Source of the DNA: a bacterium
Lineage (GTDB): Bacteria > Spirochaetota > JAHITG01
DNA: 8,500 nucleotides
Assembly (NCBI GenBank): GCA_028711675.1
Contig: JAQTRT010000131.1
Coordinates: forward strand, 1 to 8,500
Direction of reading: 5' to 3'
Shown here: positions 1 to 8,388 of the stretch, piece after piece
Position numbering within the stretch: position 1 is the stretch's first letter
How the letters are laid out: each line of letters begins with the position of its first letter
Made by a program: the position numbers and the translations under genes
The notes under the pieces: generated by a model
Told to the model about the DNA's origin: nothing
Databases searched by the model: none
The model's input: the letters and a program-made list of their open reading frames with translations, nothing else

Positions 1-2470
1 GCCCGGTCAATTGATTGGAAAAACCATCGAACAGGCTGCGGTTAAAGAATACATCCTGCTTTTCCGTGAACAGGGCCACGTAAAATAAACCGGTCTCCAC
101 CAGGTCCTGGAAAAAATGAGTGCCGAACGAAAGCTCGGGCATGAGGTTGCCGCTCACGTACGAGATCTCCGTGAGCACGGTGGAATTATTGATCTCGGAA
201 AAGCTTACGGGAACCCCCAGCGAAGGGGTGGTCGTACCCCACCGTCCCGGCCCGATGAGCATGACCGGCATCTTCTTCCTGTCACCTGCCAGGCGGTTCA
301 GCCTGCCAATGATACGCGCTGTTTCGTATTTCCCGGACTGGTTCAGCCCGCTGTAAGCCGGGGGTTCTATGAAAATAATCCGTTTCAGGGACTGGGAGAT
401 GTTCCCGCCCATGAAATAACCGTGTGACCTGAAGAGCGTCTTCTGCTCCGCGATATTTCCGGGTATCCTCACCTTCTCGTGCATTTGCTTGGCCTGGAGG
501 GGCCGGCACTGAAGGAGGCTGATCTTCATGGACCCGTCCCTGGTAAAATTCACCGTGAACTCCACTTCCACAGGATACTGATAGATGCCCTCGATGATCT
601 TCAGAAGTTTCTGCATGGTAACGGTAAAAGGCGTCTGGCCCAGGAGCTGGTCAAAGGTAATGATCCAGGCCTCCTTCTTTTTCATCCCCAGCTCATCCAT
701 CCTGGCCATGGTCTCCGTGTCCCGTACGGCGATCATGTCCCATTTGAACTCTTTATCCTGGTCCATGTAGTCCATCAGGGGAATGGTCTCCAGACGGTTA
801 CCGGGGATGTTGAGTATGTCCGCTTCATGCTGGGAGAACTTGCGTGTATCCTCAAGGCCGGAATGGGGTTTCATCAGGGGCATATCCAGGGCCACGATAC
901 GCGGGTAATCGTTTTCCACGCGGTTGACCGCATGCGTCCCCAGGCCGAAAACCAGCCTGATGAGGCCGGCTTTAGGGTCCATCTTGTCGTTCCAGAGATA
1001 GATGTTGTAGGAGATGCCCACACCGGCCAGGTCGGGAAAAAAATAATTCTTCCGGTACGCGCCGGAAACGCGCATGACCAGCAGGGCCATCTGCTCGTCC
1101 ATCTGCCTCAAACCTCTCTGCATCCGGTATGCCAGGGCATCCTGGTTCATGGTACTGGCAAAGATGCGGCGCACGGAATCCTCAAAAGCCGTATAACGCT
1201 GTTCCGGCGTGCCCTGGTTCACGTTAAAGATGCTCTCGTACTTGCCGGCAAAGGCATTACCGAAACTGTCCTCCAGCAGGCTGCTGGAACGGATGATGAT
1301 GGGCGACTGGCCGAAATATTCTATCATCTGGAGGAACTGTTCCTTGATCTCTTCCGGGAAAAAACCGTGAAGCATCTTTTCATGCAGCAAAGGCGCGGTC
1401 CTGTAAAATCCCTCTTCCGTTTTATGTTCCATCCAGAGCTTCCAGAGCCCGTTCTGCACGATGTACGTATAAAACACGTCCGAGCCGATGTAAAAGGAAT
1501 CGTGGGGTTCCAGGACCTCGCTCCAGTTCAGTTCCTTGTTCTTTAACAATATATTGCGGGAAATGAGCATGCCGGCCGCTTTTCCGCCGATATAGCCCGT
1601 ACCGATCATCCGGTTCTTAATGTTGATAAGGTCCTGGAGCATCAGGTTATCCCTGGCCAGTACCAGGATACGGTTCTCACGGCCGATCATGATACGGCAG
1701 AGCTCGCTGATCATCCTCTCCTTCTCTTCCTGGTCCCGGCATTCCGCGATCTCTTCAGCCTGGATGAACAGCCTGTCCCAGTAATCCAGGTTCCTCTGGC
1801 TCGGTTCCGAGTCCTTCTGGTAAATGTGGGCAAAGACCTTGGATGTCTCCACGCTGCTTGTGACCGGTTTAAAGATGGGAGAGATGTAGTGATGCGGGAG
1901 GTACATGGTGGGCGAATACCGGTTCCACACTTTAAGCGGGTGCACGTAATACTGCCGGTCAAGGTTATACAGGTCCAGGAGCAGCTGGGTCGTTTCCCGG
2001 ATGCGGGCAATGGTCTTGTAGGAATGGTTATTCCTGAGGATGGCGAAGTACGTGACCGTGTTCAACTCGTACAGGTACGGGCAGGTGACCATGAAAAAGT
2101 TGCCTATCATCAGGTCCGTGGCCCAGGCCGAGAGAAGGGAGGAAAGGCAGTCAAAGACGTAGTACACGTCCTCACCCTCCTCCTTGATGATACTGTGTAT
2201 CTTATGGGAGAACGGCTCGAATCCCGTATAAGCGTCAAGTTTATGTACAGTGAGGCCTTTTTGGGGTTCTAAAAGGGCTTCATGATCAGCAAAGCGTATG
2301 TAAACGACCTTTTTATCATGCGCCAATGCGTTCTGGACAAAAGGAAGGACGAAATACCTGTAGTCGGACACGGAATCGACCTGCCAGACCACGTTATCGC
2401 CTTTCCTCAATCCATTAATTATCTCATCAAGCCCTTTTAGACCCGAACTTGCTTGATTGAAAAGTTCCAT
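1..2470 (-). CDS. PEP/pyruvate-binding (PPDK N-terminal type) ATP-grasp protein with degenerate KaiC-like N-terminus; 3' end beyond window
   Basis: The frame is open from ATG 2470 to the left edge: 823 codons, C-terminus missing. Residues ~10-200 resemble a KaiC/RecA-like domain: GLKGLDEIINGLRKGDNVV aligns with the usual entry, but the Walker A loop is replaced by QVDSVSDYR. A Walker-B-like strand remains (VFDCLSSLL, D107). Residues ~290-660 are a PPDK/PEP-synthase ATP-binding domain: GGKAAG (K297), IIIRSSSLLEDSFG (R394, E400, D401), a FGLG segment near 508 and LLQCRPL (R656). Residues ~665 onward include GPGRWGTTTPSLGVP (740-754), a C-terminal domain I recall from bacterial proteins annotated only as PEP/pyruvate-binding. 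The family moves phosphate from ATP through a phosphohistidine domain; that domain is not visible here, so the substrate is unknown. It is not a canonical PpsA or PpdK, whose ATP-grasp domain is N-terminal. It starts 11 nt after gdhA, with an AGGA Shine-Dalgarno overlapping the gdhA stop, so co-expression is likely. The protein is probably cytoplasmic; I see no signal peptide. Confidence 0.85.
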   Translation of the reverse strand, partial: MELFNQASSGLKGLDEIINGLRKGDNVVWQVDSVSDYRYFVLPFVQNALAHDKKVVYIRFADHEALLEPQKGLTVHKLDAYTGFEPFSHKIHSIIKEEGEDVYYVFDCLSSLLSAWATDLMIGNFFMVTCPYLYELNTVTYFAILRNNHSYKTIARIRETTQLLLDLYNLDRQYYVHPLKVWNRYSPTMYLPHHYISPIFKPVTSSVETSKVFAHIYQKDSEPSQRNLDYWDRLFIQAEEIAECRDQEEKERMISELCRIMIGRENRILVLARDNLMLQDLINIKNRMIGTGYIGGKAAGMLISRNILLKNKELNWSEVLEPHDSFYIGSDVFYTYIVQNGLWKLWMEHKTEEGFYRTAPLLHEKMLHGFFPEEIKEQFLQMIEYFGQSPIIIRSSSLLEDSFGNAFAGKYESIFNVNQGTPEQRYTAFEDSVRRIFASTMNQDALAYRMQRGLRQMDEQMALLVMRVSGAYRKNYFFPDLAGVGISYNIYLWNDKMDPKAGLIRLVFGLGTHAVNRVENDYPRIVALDMPLMKPHSGLEDTRKFSQHEADILNIPGNRLETIPLMDYMDQDKEFKWDMIAVRDTETMARMDELGMKKKEAWIITFDQLLGQTPFTVTMQKLLKIIEGIYQYPVEVEFTVNFTRDGSMKISLLQCRPLQAKQMHEKVRIPGNIAEQKTLFRSHGYFMGGNISQSLKRIIFIEPPAYSGLNQSGKYETARIIGRLNRLAGDRKKMPVMLIGPGRWGTTTPSLGVPVSFSEINNSTVLTEISYVSGNLMPELSFGTHFFQDLVETGLFYVALFTEKQDVFFNRSLFDGFSNQLTG

Positions 2471-2481
2471 GCAGGAAAATC

Positions 2482-3837
<1,356 letters not shown>

Positions 3838-3847
3838 GGTTTTCCGT

Positions 3848-3853
3848 ACCTCC
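3848..3853 (-). promoter_or_regulatory. Shine-Dalgarno GGAGGT that fixes the gdhA start
   Basis: A perfect GGAGGT lies 10 nt before ATG 3837. The upstream GTG (3855-3853) shares bases with this site and has no ribosome site of its own, which rules it out as the main start. A further in-frame ATG at 3831 would have 16 nt spacing, too long. Confidence 0.85.
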
Positions 3854-3892
3854 ACTTAAGTATATTTATGAATGAAACTTCAACTTCGTTTC

Positions 3893-3911
3893 AAGAACAA
3901 ACATTGTTCTT
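3893..3911 (-). other. RNA stem-loop B in the ANTAR-gdhA spacer (8-bp stem)
   Basis: The arms AAGAACAA and TTGTTCTT pair perfectly around a three-base loop. It is separated from stem-loop A by only 2 nt. If the two inner A-U pairs open, the loop reads AATGTTT, with A at position 1 and G at position 4. The sequence that follows (GAAACGAAG) is not U-rich. A weaker GAAAC...GTTTC pairing (3892-3874) could form a third arm further downstream. Confidence 0.65.
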
Positions 3912-3913
3912 AC

Positions 3914-3935
3914 AACAGCACAGCGTCGTGCTGTT
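3914..3935 (-). other. RNA stem-loop A in the ANTAR-gdhA spacer (8-bp stem, hexaloop)
   Basis: On the minus strand the arms AACAGCAC and GTGCTGTT pair perfectly around the six-base loop GACGCT. The hairpin abuts the GAF-ANTAR stop codon and shares its final base. No U-tract follows, so it is not a standard intrinsic terminator. The loop has G at position 4, as ANTAR target loops do, but G and not A at position 1. Confidence 0.7.
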
Positions 3936-4651
3936 CATTTCTTCATTTCATCCGTTAAAATAATGGCTTCCGCGATCTCCTTCATGCTCTTCCGGCTGTC
4001 CATGGAATACTTCTTGATCTTTAAATAGGACTCTTCCTCGGTGAGCTTCTCGTCCCTCATCAGGATCCCTTTGGCCCGGTCGATCTTCTTGCGCGCGTCC
4101 AGTTCCTCCTGGATCACCTTTGTCCTGGCCGCGAGATCGGAATTTTCAATGGCTACGCTGGCCAGATTGGCAATGGATTTCAGGACATCTATTTCAGTTT
4201 CCGTGAACTCGTGCGGATAAGATGTATAAGAATTCAGGACACCGATCACGCCGTTCCGCAGGCTCAACGGGACGCAGAGAAGCGAGCAAAGACCCTCTTT
4301 CTTGGCGATGTCCTGGTACTTATACTCTTTTTCCTGTGTGATATCTTTCACCATAATGGGTTTGTTCTGGAGAACAACCTTGCCGGCTATACCCTCGCCG
4401 ATCTTCAGAGGCGGCTTCTTATTATACTCCTGGCTCATGCTCTGCGTGGCCCGGATGACCAGTTCCTGCTTCTCCCTGTCGACGAGATGGAGGGAGCAGA
4501 TATTGGAACGCATGGCCTGGGCTGTCACGGCTACGATGAGTTTCAGCGTATCTTCCAGATAAAGGCCGGAATTAATGGCGTTGCTGATCTTGGTCAAAGC
4601 TTTGATCTGTTCTTTATAGGACGGTCTTTTCTGACTCTGTTTCCTGGCCAT
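3935..4651 (-). CDS. GAF-ANTAR RNA-binding regulator
   Basis: A 238-aa cytoplasmic regulator. Residues ~26-170 form a GAF sensor domain (LKIGEGIAGKVVLQNKPIMV, then the SLLCVPL and NGVIGVLNSY strands). A short helical linker leads to a C-terminal ANTAR domain, ~183-234, with the typical signature RKKIDRAKGILM, then EESYLKIKKYSMD and MKEIAEAII. ANTAR proteins bind tandem RNA hairpins and cause antitermination (AmiR, NasR, EutV are known cases). The GAF ligand cannot be told from sequence. There is no receiver domain, so control by a partner kinase through a receiver is not expected. The gene has its own strong promoter (4795-4822) and lies directly before gdhA, which suggests a role in nitrogen or glutamate control. 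The GGAGGT site is about 14 nt from ATG 4651, longer than ideal, and there is no better start in frame. Confidence 0.92.
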   Translation of the reverse strand: MARKQSQKRPSYKEQIKALTKISNAINSGLYLEDTLKLIVAVTAQAMRSNICSLHLVDREKQELVIRATQSMSQEYNKKPPLKIGEGIAGKVVLQNKPIMVKDITQEKEYKYQDIAKKEGLCSLLCVPLSLRNGVIGVLNSYTSYPHEFTETEIDVLKSIANLASVAIENSDLAARTKVIQEELDARKKIDRAKGILMRDEKLTEEESYLKIKKYSMDSRKSMKEIAEAIILTDEMKK

Positions 4652-4747
4652 TCTGGGATTCTTTAACCTCCGAAAACGCGGGACATACAGGATGGATTTA
4701 GATTTAAAGAACGGGAATACAGGTGTTTCGCATAATGCCTGATTTTT

Positions 4748-4792
4748 CCAGACCAGTGATCCTCATCCGTATCATACGGTCTGTTTGGTCTG
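4748..4792 (-). repeat. Repeat cluster in the GAF-ANTAR leader: CAGACC direct repeats, palindrome, inverted GGTCTG
   Basis: On the minus strand CAGACC occurs twice, separated by AAA (4792-4787 and 4783-4778). A near-perfect palindrome CCGTATGATACGG (4779-4767) follows, then the inverted copy GGTCTGG (4754-4748), which could pair with either CAGACC. The block starts around the predicted transcription start. It could be an operator covering the promoter exit, or a leader RNA with two alternative folds. I do not recognise a known motif. Confidence 0.5.
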
Positions 4793-4794
4793 TA

Positions 4795-4822
4795 AATATA
4801 TAGGATTTCTTTCCTTTGTCAA
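4795..4822 (-). promoter_or_regulatory. Sigma70-type promoter for the GAF-ANTAR/gdhA unit
   Basis: A consensus -35 TTGACA (4822-4817), a 16-bp spacer and the -10 TATATT (4800-4795) read on the minus strand, with AT-rich sequence upstream. The expected transcription start is near 4788, giving a leader of about 137 nt before ATG 4651. The same box pair and spacing occurs before the tRNA gene in this window. Confidence 0.72.
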
Positions 4823-4924
4823 TAAAAATATGATGAAATCGTTCTTTAAAAGAGGACAGAAAACCGGTAAAATCATCATTTATCAAGTCTTTAATAAAAA
4901 TTCACGGGAAGATCAATGAAGGGC

Positions 4925-7261
4925 TCAGATGAACATCCTGATGTTCAGTTCTTTCCGGTGATCGATTTCGAAGGATTTGGCGTTGACCGGCTGTTCCCGG
5001 CCGTCCACCACGATCTTTTCGATCATGACAGGCAGGTTGATCTCGAGCTTCTCCGGTACATGATGGAATTCGGACCGGAAACTGAACTCGATATACTGTT
5101 CCGTGCTCGTCAGGGAAAAATCGCATTTCCCGAAATGGGAGGAAGCGTTCTTCACGGAAAGGCAGTTGTTCAGGTCCAGCCAGTGGTGCGGGATGACCGG
5201 GAAGAAGATCAGTTTCCCGCCGTTCTCATAGAAGAGCATGTTCCTGATGAAATGGATCACTTCCGAGGTAGCCCAGCCGTGATGGCCGTCTCCCATGCAC
5301 CCTCCTTTTGTTTCCGGATGAATGGCCTCGGGAAAAGTGAACGTGTCCGACGCGTTCTCCAGGATCCATTCGAGGATGGGCATGATGAAAGTGGACTTCC
5401 TCATGAGATAGCATTCAGCCACATGGGCCGTCAGATACACATTATAGCCGGAATGGATCAGCTTATGGAAAAAAGCGCCGTGGTGCATGTATTTTTTCCT
5501 GATGAGCTTCAGGGTATTGTTCATATCCTCGCGGTCAGGGTCCATGATCTGAAGGGGATACAGGGCCACTACCGAGCCGATCATGCTGCTGTCATCCGTA
5601 CGGAAGGGCGAGGACGGGATGAATTTTTCATCCGTCCGGATCTGGTATTTTCTGATGGAATCCTCTATGTTATGCCAGTACCGTTCGTTATCCTTTTCCA
5701 TCGCGGAAACATTACGGCCCAGGACCTTCGAAAGCGCGATGAATTCCCTGATACCGGCGTAAGACCAGAAATTATCCCAGTAATAATAATTGGAAGGGCC
5801 GAAATGCTCCGCGGAAAAGCCGCTGGGCAGAAGGCCGTACTCCGGGCTCTCCGGGTGTGCCGGGTTCTTCCCGGTCTGGCGAAAGATCCATTCCACGGCC
5901 TTCTGCAGAGAGCCGTAATGTTCTTTTATGAAATCCAGGTCATTGGTGAACCGGTAATACTGGGCCATGGTCCAGAGCACCTGGCCGTTGGAATCCCATT
6001 CGCCCTGCTGGGAGAGGAAATAACCGTCCGGCTGCTGTTTGGCGAAATAATAGCCCAGGATCCTTTTAACGTCCTGGGAAAAACCGAGTTTAAGAAGAGC
6101 GGTGACGGAATAAGCGGCATCCCTGAACCACATCGTATGGTACGTGAAGGGGCCCGGAGGGATGGCCTCTTTATCCAGGAGCACGAGCAGGTTGCTCTTG
6201 CTGCTCTCCAGGGCTTCATTCACCCTTGAATCCGGGGTCTGGACCTGTAACGAATCCTTCTTTTTTTCCTCCCAGAGATTGATGTTCCTGTTCCTGATCC
6301 TGTGGAATTTCTGGGAGAAGAGCTCTTTTATTATTGAGACCTGGTTGTTCGACACAGGTATGATCACATTGGTGGAAAAAAAATTGGCATGCGGGAGACG
6401 GACCGTATATTCCGCGAAAGCCGTGCAGAGCCCGCTGCTGTCCTCTGACCGGTGGGCTTCCTCCCCGGTTGGTTTATTCACATAAAAGAAAGCATCCCCT
6501 TTATTCTGGTTGGAACAGACCACCCGCCTGGGTTTTTCCTGGAGGTAAACATGGTCCTTGCCGTTGATCCTGAACGCGTTCTCTTTTTCAAGATACTCGA
6601 TCTTGAAGACCGGCACGATACCTTCCGGATTATACGGCCTGACCGAGATATAAAAAGAGATATCCAGGGAATTGCTTTCCGGATTCTCCACCAGGTAATT
6701 AGCCAGTATGAACTGCTGGTGTTCCTCGGAATGCATCAGGCATTCGGAAGTGACTTCCAGGCCTTTTTTATAAAATACACTTTTAATAATGGGAAGCTTG
6801 TTCACCAGGTGCTGGCTCATTTTTTCCAGTTTTGAAGGGATGATGATATAATCGCCTTTCTTCACCCAGAAATCCACGGACCAGCTGTCGAACAGGGGCG
6901 TGAGCAGGGCCCGCGGATCGATGATCGCTTCAAAATCCGAATCCAGGGAGGAAAAACCCGTCCAGTTCCTGTGGGTCAGGTTCACCGTGAGGTAATTGGA
7001 GGGCATGAAACTGCGGCTGGCCGGATCGAACTGCTTCACGACCCAGTAAGGCAGGACCCAGTCCAGGTTGGGCTGGATGGCATTGGCGTTGTAATAGGAA
7101 CGTGAGAGCAGGTCCACGTTAATCCCCAGAATGCTCTTCGGTATCTCCAGGTTCTTTCCCTTGCCCAGGTTGGTTATGGCCTTCCAGCGCACGGCCAGAT
7201 TATCCAGCTCGAAATATTTGGCTATGAATTTAATAAAGGTATTGGAAATATCCACGCTCAT
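4925..7261 (-). CDS. Six-hairpin (alpha/alpha)6 glycoside hydrolase of unknown specificity
   Basis: A 778-aa protein with no signal peptide or membrane segment, so probably cytoplasmic. Residues 1-~330 look like a beta-rich N-terminal domain. Residues ~345-680 carry the hallmarks of an (alpha/alpha)6-barrel glycosidase related in style to glucoamylase, glycogen-debranching and rhamnosidase clans: YHTMWFRDAAYSVTALLKLG (374-393), QQGEWDSNGQVLWTMAQYY (418-436), YYYWDNFWSYAG (492-503) and EAIHP...GWATSEVIHFIRNML (645-676). Acidic residues such as E421/D423 and E645 or E667 are candidate catalytic pairs; I cannot choose among them. Residues ~680-778 look like a C-terminal beta-sandwich. I cannot assign a CAZy family or substrate. 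The start is ambiguous: GAGGTGA (7268-7262) directly abuts ATG 7261, very close, while GTG 7255 (codon 3) has better spacing, giving 776 aa. No promoter is evident upstream. Confidence 0.8.
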   Translation of the reverse strand: MSVDISNTFIKFIAKYFELDNLAVRWKAITNLGKGKNLEIPKSILGINVDLLSRSYYNANAIQPNLDWVLPYWVVKQFDPASRSFMPSNYLTVNLTHRNWTGFSSLDSDFEAIIDPRALLTPLFDSWSVDFWVKKGDYIIIPSKLEKMSQHLVNKLPIIKSVFYKKGLEVTSECLMHSEEHQQFILANYLVENPESNSLDISFYISVRPYNPEGIVPVFKIEYLEKENAFRINGKDHVYLQEKPRRVVCSNQNKGDAFFYVNKPTGEEAHRSEDSSGLCTAFAEYTVRLPHANFFSTNVIIPVSNNQVSIIKELFSQKFHRIRNRNINLWEEKKKDSLQVQTPDSRVNEALESSKSNLLVLLDKEAIPPGPFTYHTMWFRDAAYSVTALLKLGFSQDVKRILGYYFAKQQPDGYFLSQQGEWDSNGQVLWTMAQYYRFTNDLDFIKEHYGSLQKAVEWIFRQTGKNPAHPESPEYGLLPSGFSAEHFGPSNYYYWDNFWSYAGIREFIALSKVLGRNVSAMEKDNERYWHNIEDSIRKYQIRTDEKFIPSSPFRTDDSSMIGSVVALYPLQIMDPDREDMNNTLKLIRKKYMHHGAFFHKLIHSGYNVYLTAHVAECYLMRKSTFIMPILEWILENASDTFTFPEAIHPETKGGCMGDGHHGWATSEVIHFIRNMLFYENGGKLIFFPVIPHHWLDLNNCLSVKNASSHFGKCDFSLTSTEQYIEFSFRSEFHHVPEKLEINLPVMIEKIVVDGREQPVNAKSFEIDHRKELNIRMFI

Positions 7262-7301
7262 TCACCTCTGTATCCTTAAAAAATACTGCTGATATGGAAT
7301 G

Positions 7302-7340
7302 GGCCGTAAAAATAATAAAGGCCTTTTATCATACACGGCC
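7302..7340 (-). other. Long imperfect stem-loop between the TPR lipoprotein and glycosidase genes
   Basis: Read on the minus strand, GGCCGT and ACGGCC form an outer 6-bp stem. Inside, ATGATAAA pairs with TTTATTAT (one G-U) around the loop AGGCC. The G-U pair would be an A-C mismatch on the plus strand, so the fold favours minus-strand RNA. No U-tract follows, so terminator function is doubtful; it may be a processing or stabilising structure in the 143-nt spacer. Confidence 0.45.
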
Positions 7341-7404
7341 GGAACAGCCATGAGTACGTTCATTTCATATGGCTTAATGGGAAAATCATCCGCGGTTCCC
7401 GGAT

Positions 7405-8127
7405 TCAGGTCGAGGAAGCGTTCCTGAACTTAGCGGCTTTTTTGATCCACTCTTTGTAGAACTCATTGTCCGGTTCCAGCTTCAGCGCCCTTTTCCAGTA
7501 CCAGAGAGTCGTGTTATAATCCTCTTTTACCCAATAGATGAGCCCGATGTTGTAATAAGCGCCGGCATGGTAAAAGTGCGTGGGGTTTGTCTTTTTGAAG
7601 AGCCTTATGGAAGTTAAAAAATATTTTTGGGCCGGGGTGTACTCTTTTTTATCCCAGTAAATATACCCGATCCGGAAATAGTCCTCTGCATCCAGCCTTC
7701 CGATGGTTTCCATTTTCTGCAGCAGGGAGAAGGCCGTGCTAAAATAACTTAGTTTCTGGTCCTGCTCGTCCATCTTTCCGGCGATCACTCCGAGATTAAA
7801 ATACGCAGCAGCCATATATTTCAGGTTGTTCTGGACATTAAGGCTTTTCAGGGCTTTCTCATAGTACTTAGCGGCTTTTTGATAATCTTTCGGACCTTTA
7901 TCATAACAGAAAGCGATCTTATAAATGAGCAGGGGTTCTTCATAATCCAATTTGCTGGTCTTCAGATAAAGGTCCAGGGCTTCATTATACTTGCTCCGGG
8001 AAAAAAGGAGATCAGCTTCTTTCATCATCTCCTGGGCTTTTTCCCGGTCAAGCATCTGTTGTTCCTGGGACTTGAAGCAGGATAAGAGAGTCAATATAAG
8101 GAGCAGAGCGCAATATTTGAATTTCAT
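7405..8127 (-). CDS. TPR-repeat lipoprotein
   Basis: A 240-aa predicted lipoprotein. It has a short basic N-terminus (MKFKY), a hydrophobic segment (CALLLILTLLS) and a lipobox ending LLSC, with C17 as the lipidated residue. The mature part is almost entirely tetratricopeptide repeats, about five, for example ADLLFSRSKYNEALDLYLK, YNIGLIYWVKEDYNTTLWYW and a last repeat ending ALKLEPDN. TPRs make helical scaffolds for protein contacts; no partner can be named. It should sit on the periplasmic side of a membrane. The frame can be extended to GTG 8142, but ATG 8127 has an AGG site 8 nt upstream and yields a proper signal peptide, so it is preferred. No clear promoter lies in the 82 nt between it and the upstream tRNA gene, so read-through from the tRNA promoter is possible. 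Confidence 0.85.
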   Translation of the reverse strand: MKFKYCALLLILTLLSCFKSQEQQMLDREKAQEMMKEADLLFSRSKYNEALDLYLKTSKLDYEEPLLIYKIAFCYDKGPKDYQKAAKYYEKALKSLNVQNNLKYMAAAYFNLGVIAGKMDEQDQKLSYFSTAFSLLQKMETIGRLDAEDYFRIGYIYWDKKEYTPAQKYFLTSIRLFKKTNPTHFYHAGAYYNIGLIYWVKEDYNTTLWYWKRALKLEPDNEFYKEWIKKAAKFRNASST

Positions 8128-8209
8128 ACAAATAACCTGCACTTTTTTTTCGGTTATCTTTAAGGACTTGGGAACACCCGGACCCGCGGCCGGCTGTACG
8201 GGATCAATG

Positions 8210-8280
8210 AGCGGTCGATGGGAATCGAACCCACGACTTCAGCTTGGAAGGCTGAGGTAATACCACTTTACGACGACCGC
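8210..8280 (-). tRNA. tRNA-Gly (anticodon TCC)
   Basis: A 71-nt cloverleaf on the minus strand. The acceptor stem GCGGTCG/CGACCGC is perfect over 7 bp, with U at the discriminator position as usual for bacterial tRNA-Gly. The D-arm is GTAA...TTAC. The anticodon stem TCAGC/GCTGA carries the loop CTTCCAA, so the anticodon is TCC, reading GGA and probably GGG. The T-arm contains GTGGGTTCGATTCCCAT. The CCA end is not encoded (CA follows the discriminator), so it must be added by tRNA nucleotidyltransferase. Confidence 0.97.
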
Positions 8281-8291
8281 GGATTGTAATC

Positions 8292-8319
8292 AATATACCA
8301 TCATATTTTCCGTTGTCAA
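8292..8319 (-). promoter_or_regulatory. Promoter of the tRNA-Gly gene
   Basis: TTGACA (8319-8314), a 16-bp spacer and TATATT (8297-8292) lie on the minus strand, 11 nt before the mature tRNA 5' end. A nine-base A-tract (8328-8320 on this strand) directly upstream of the -35 could act as an UP element. Confidence 0.75.
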
Positions 8320-8355
8320 TTTTTTTTTCCCGGATATTAAAAAAAGTATTGACAA
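8313..8355. repeat. Inverted repeat joining the two divergent -35 boxes
   Basis: TTGTCAAT (8313-8320) and ATTGACAA (8348-8355) are exact 8-bp reverse complements 27 bp apart. Each contains a -35 box, and the interval has a T9 and an A7 tract. The arrangement may simply reflect two consensus -35 elements placed back to back. Confidence 0.6.
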
Positions 8356-8376
8356 TAATTATTAATACTATTTATT
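8349..8376 (+). promoter_or_regulatory. Probable nadC promoter
   Basis: TTGACA (8349-8354), a 16-bp spacer and TTTATT (8371-8376, four of six consensus bases), preceded by a seven-base A-tract (8339-8345). The predicted transcription start is near 8383, only about 6 nt before the nadC ATG. Confidence 0.5.
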
Positions 8377-8388
8377 ACTTATCAAATT

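Noticed and set aside
479..1546. 355-codon plus-strand open frame
   Set aside because: It lies antisense to the ATP-grasp gene, whose conserved motifs run through the same bases. Its His/Leu/Val-rich translation has no recognisable domain.
3861..3880. TATACT-like -10 box just before gdhA
   Set aside because: No -35 with acceptable spacing: the nearest TTGAAG is only 13 bp away. A gdhA-specific promoter is not excluded but not supported.
4704..4886. 60-codon minus-strand frame upstream of the GAF-ANTAR gene
   Set aside because: It spans the -35 and -10 boxes of the promoter, so its start would lie outside the main transcript. It has no Shine-Dalgarno and no recognisable motif.
4930..4947. 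7-bp hairpin TGAACAT/ATGTTCA at the end of the glycosidase gene, considered as a terminator
   Set aside because: It lies within the last codons and the nearest U-rich stretch is more than 20 nt beyond it, so there is no intrinsic terminator structure.
4916..6229. 437-codon plus-strand open frame
   Set aside because: Antisense shadow of the glycosidase gene, produced by its codon usage; no domain is visible.
8128..8209. GC-rich stretch after the tRNA gene, considered as a terminator
   Set aside because: Only short 4-bp pairings (CCGG, CCCG/CGGG) and no U-tract on the minus strand.
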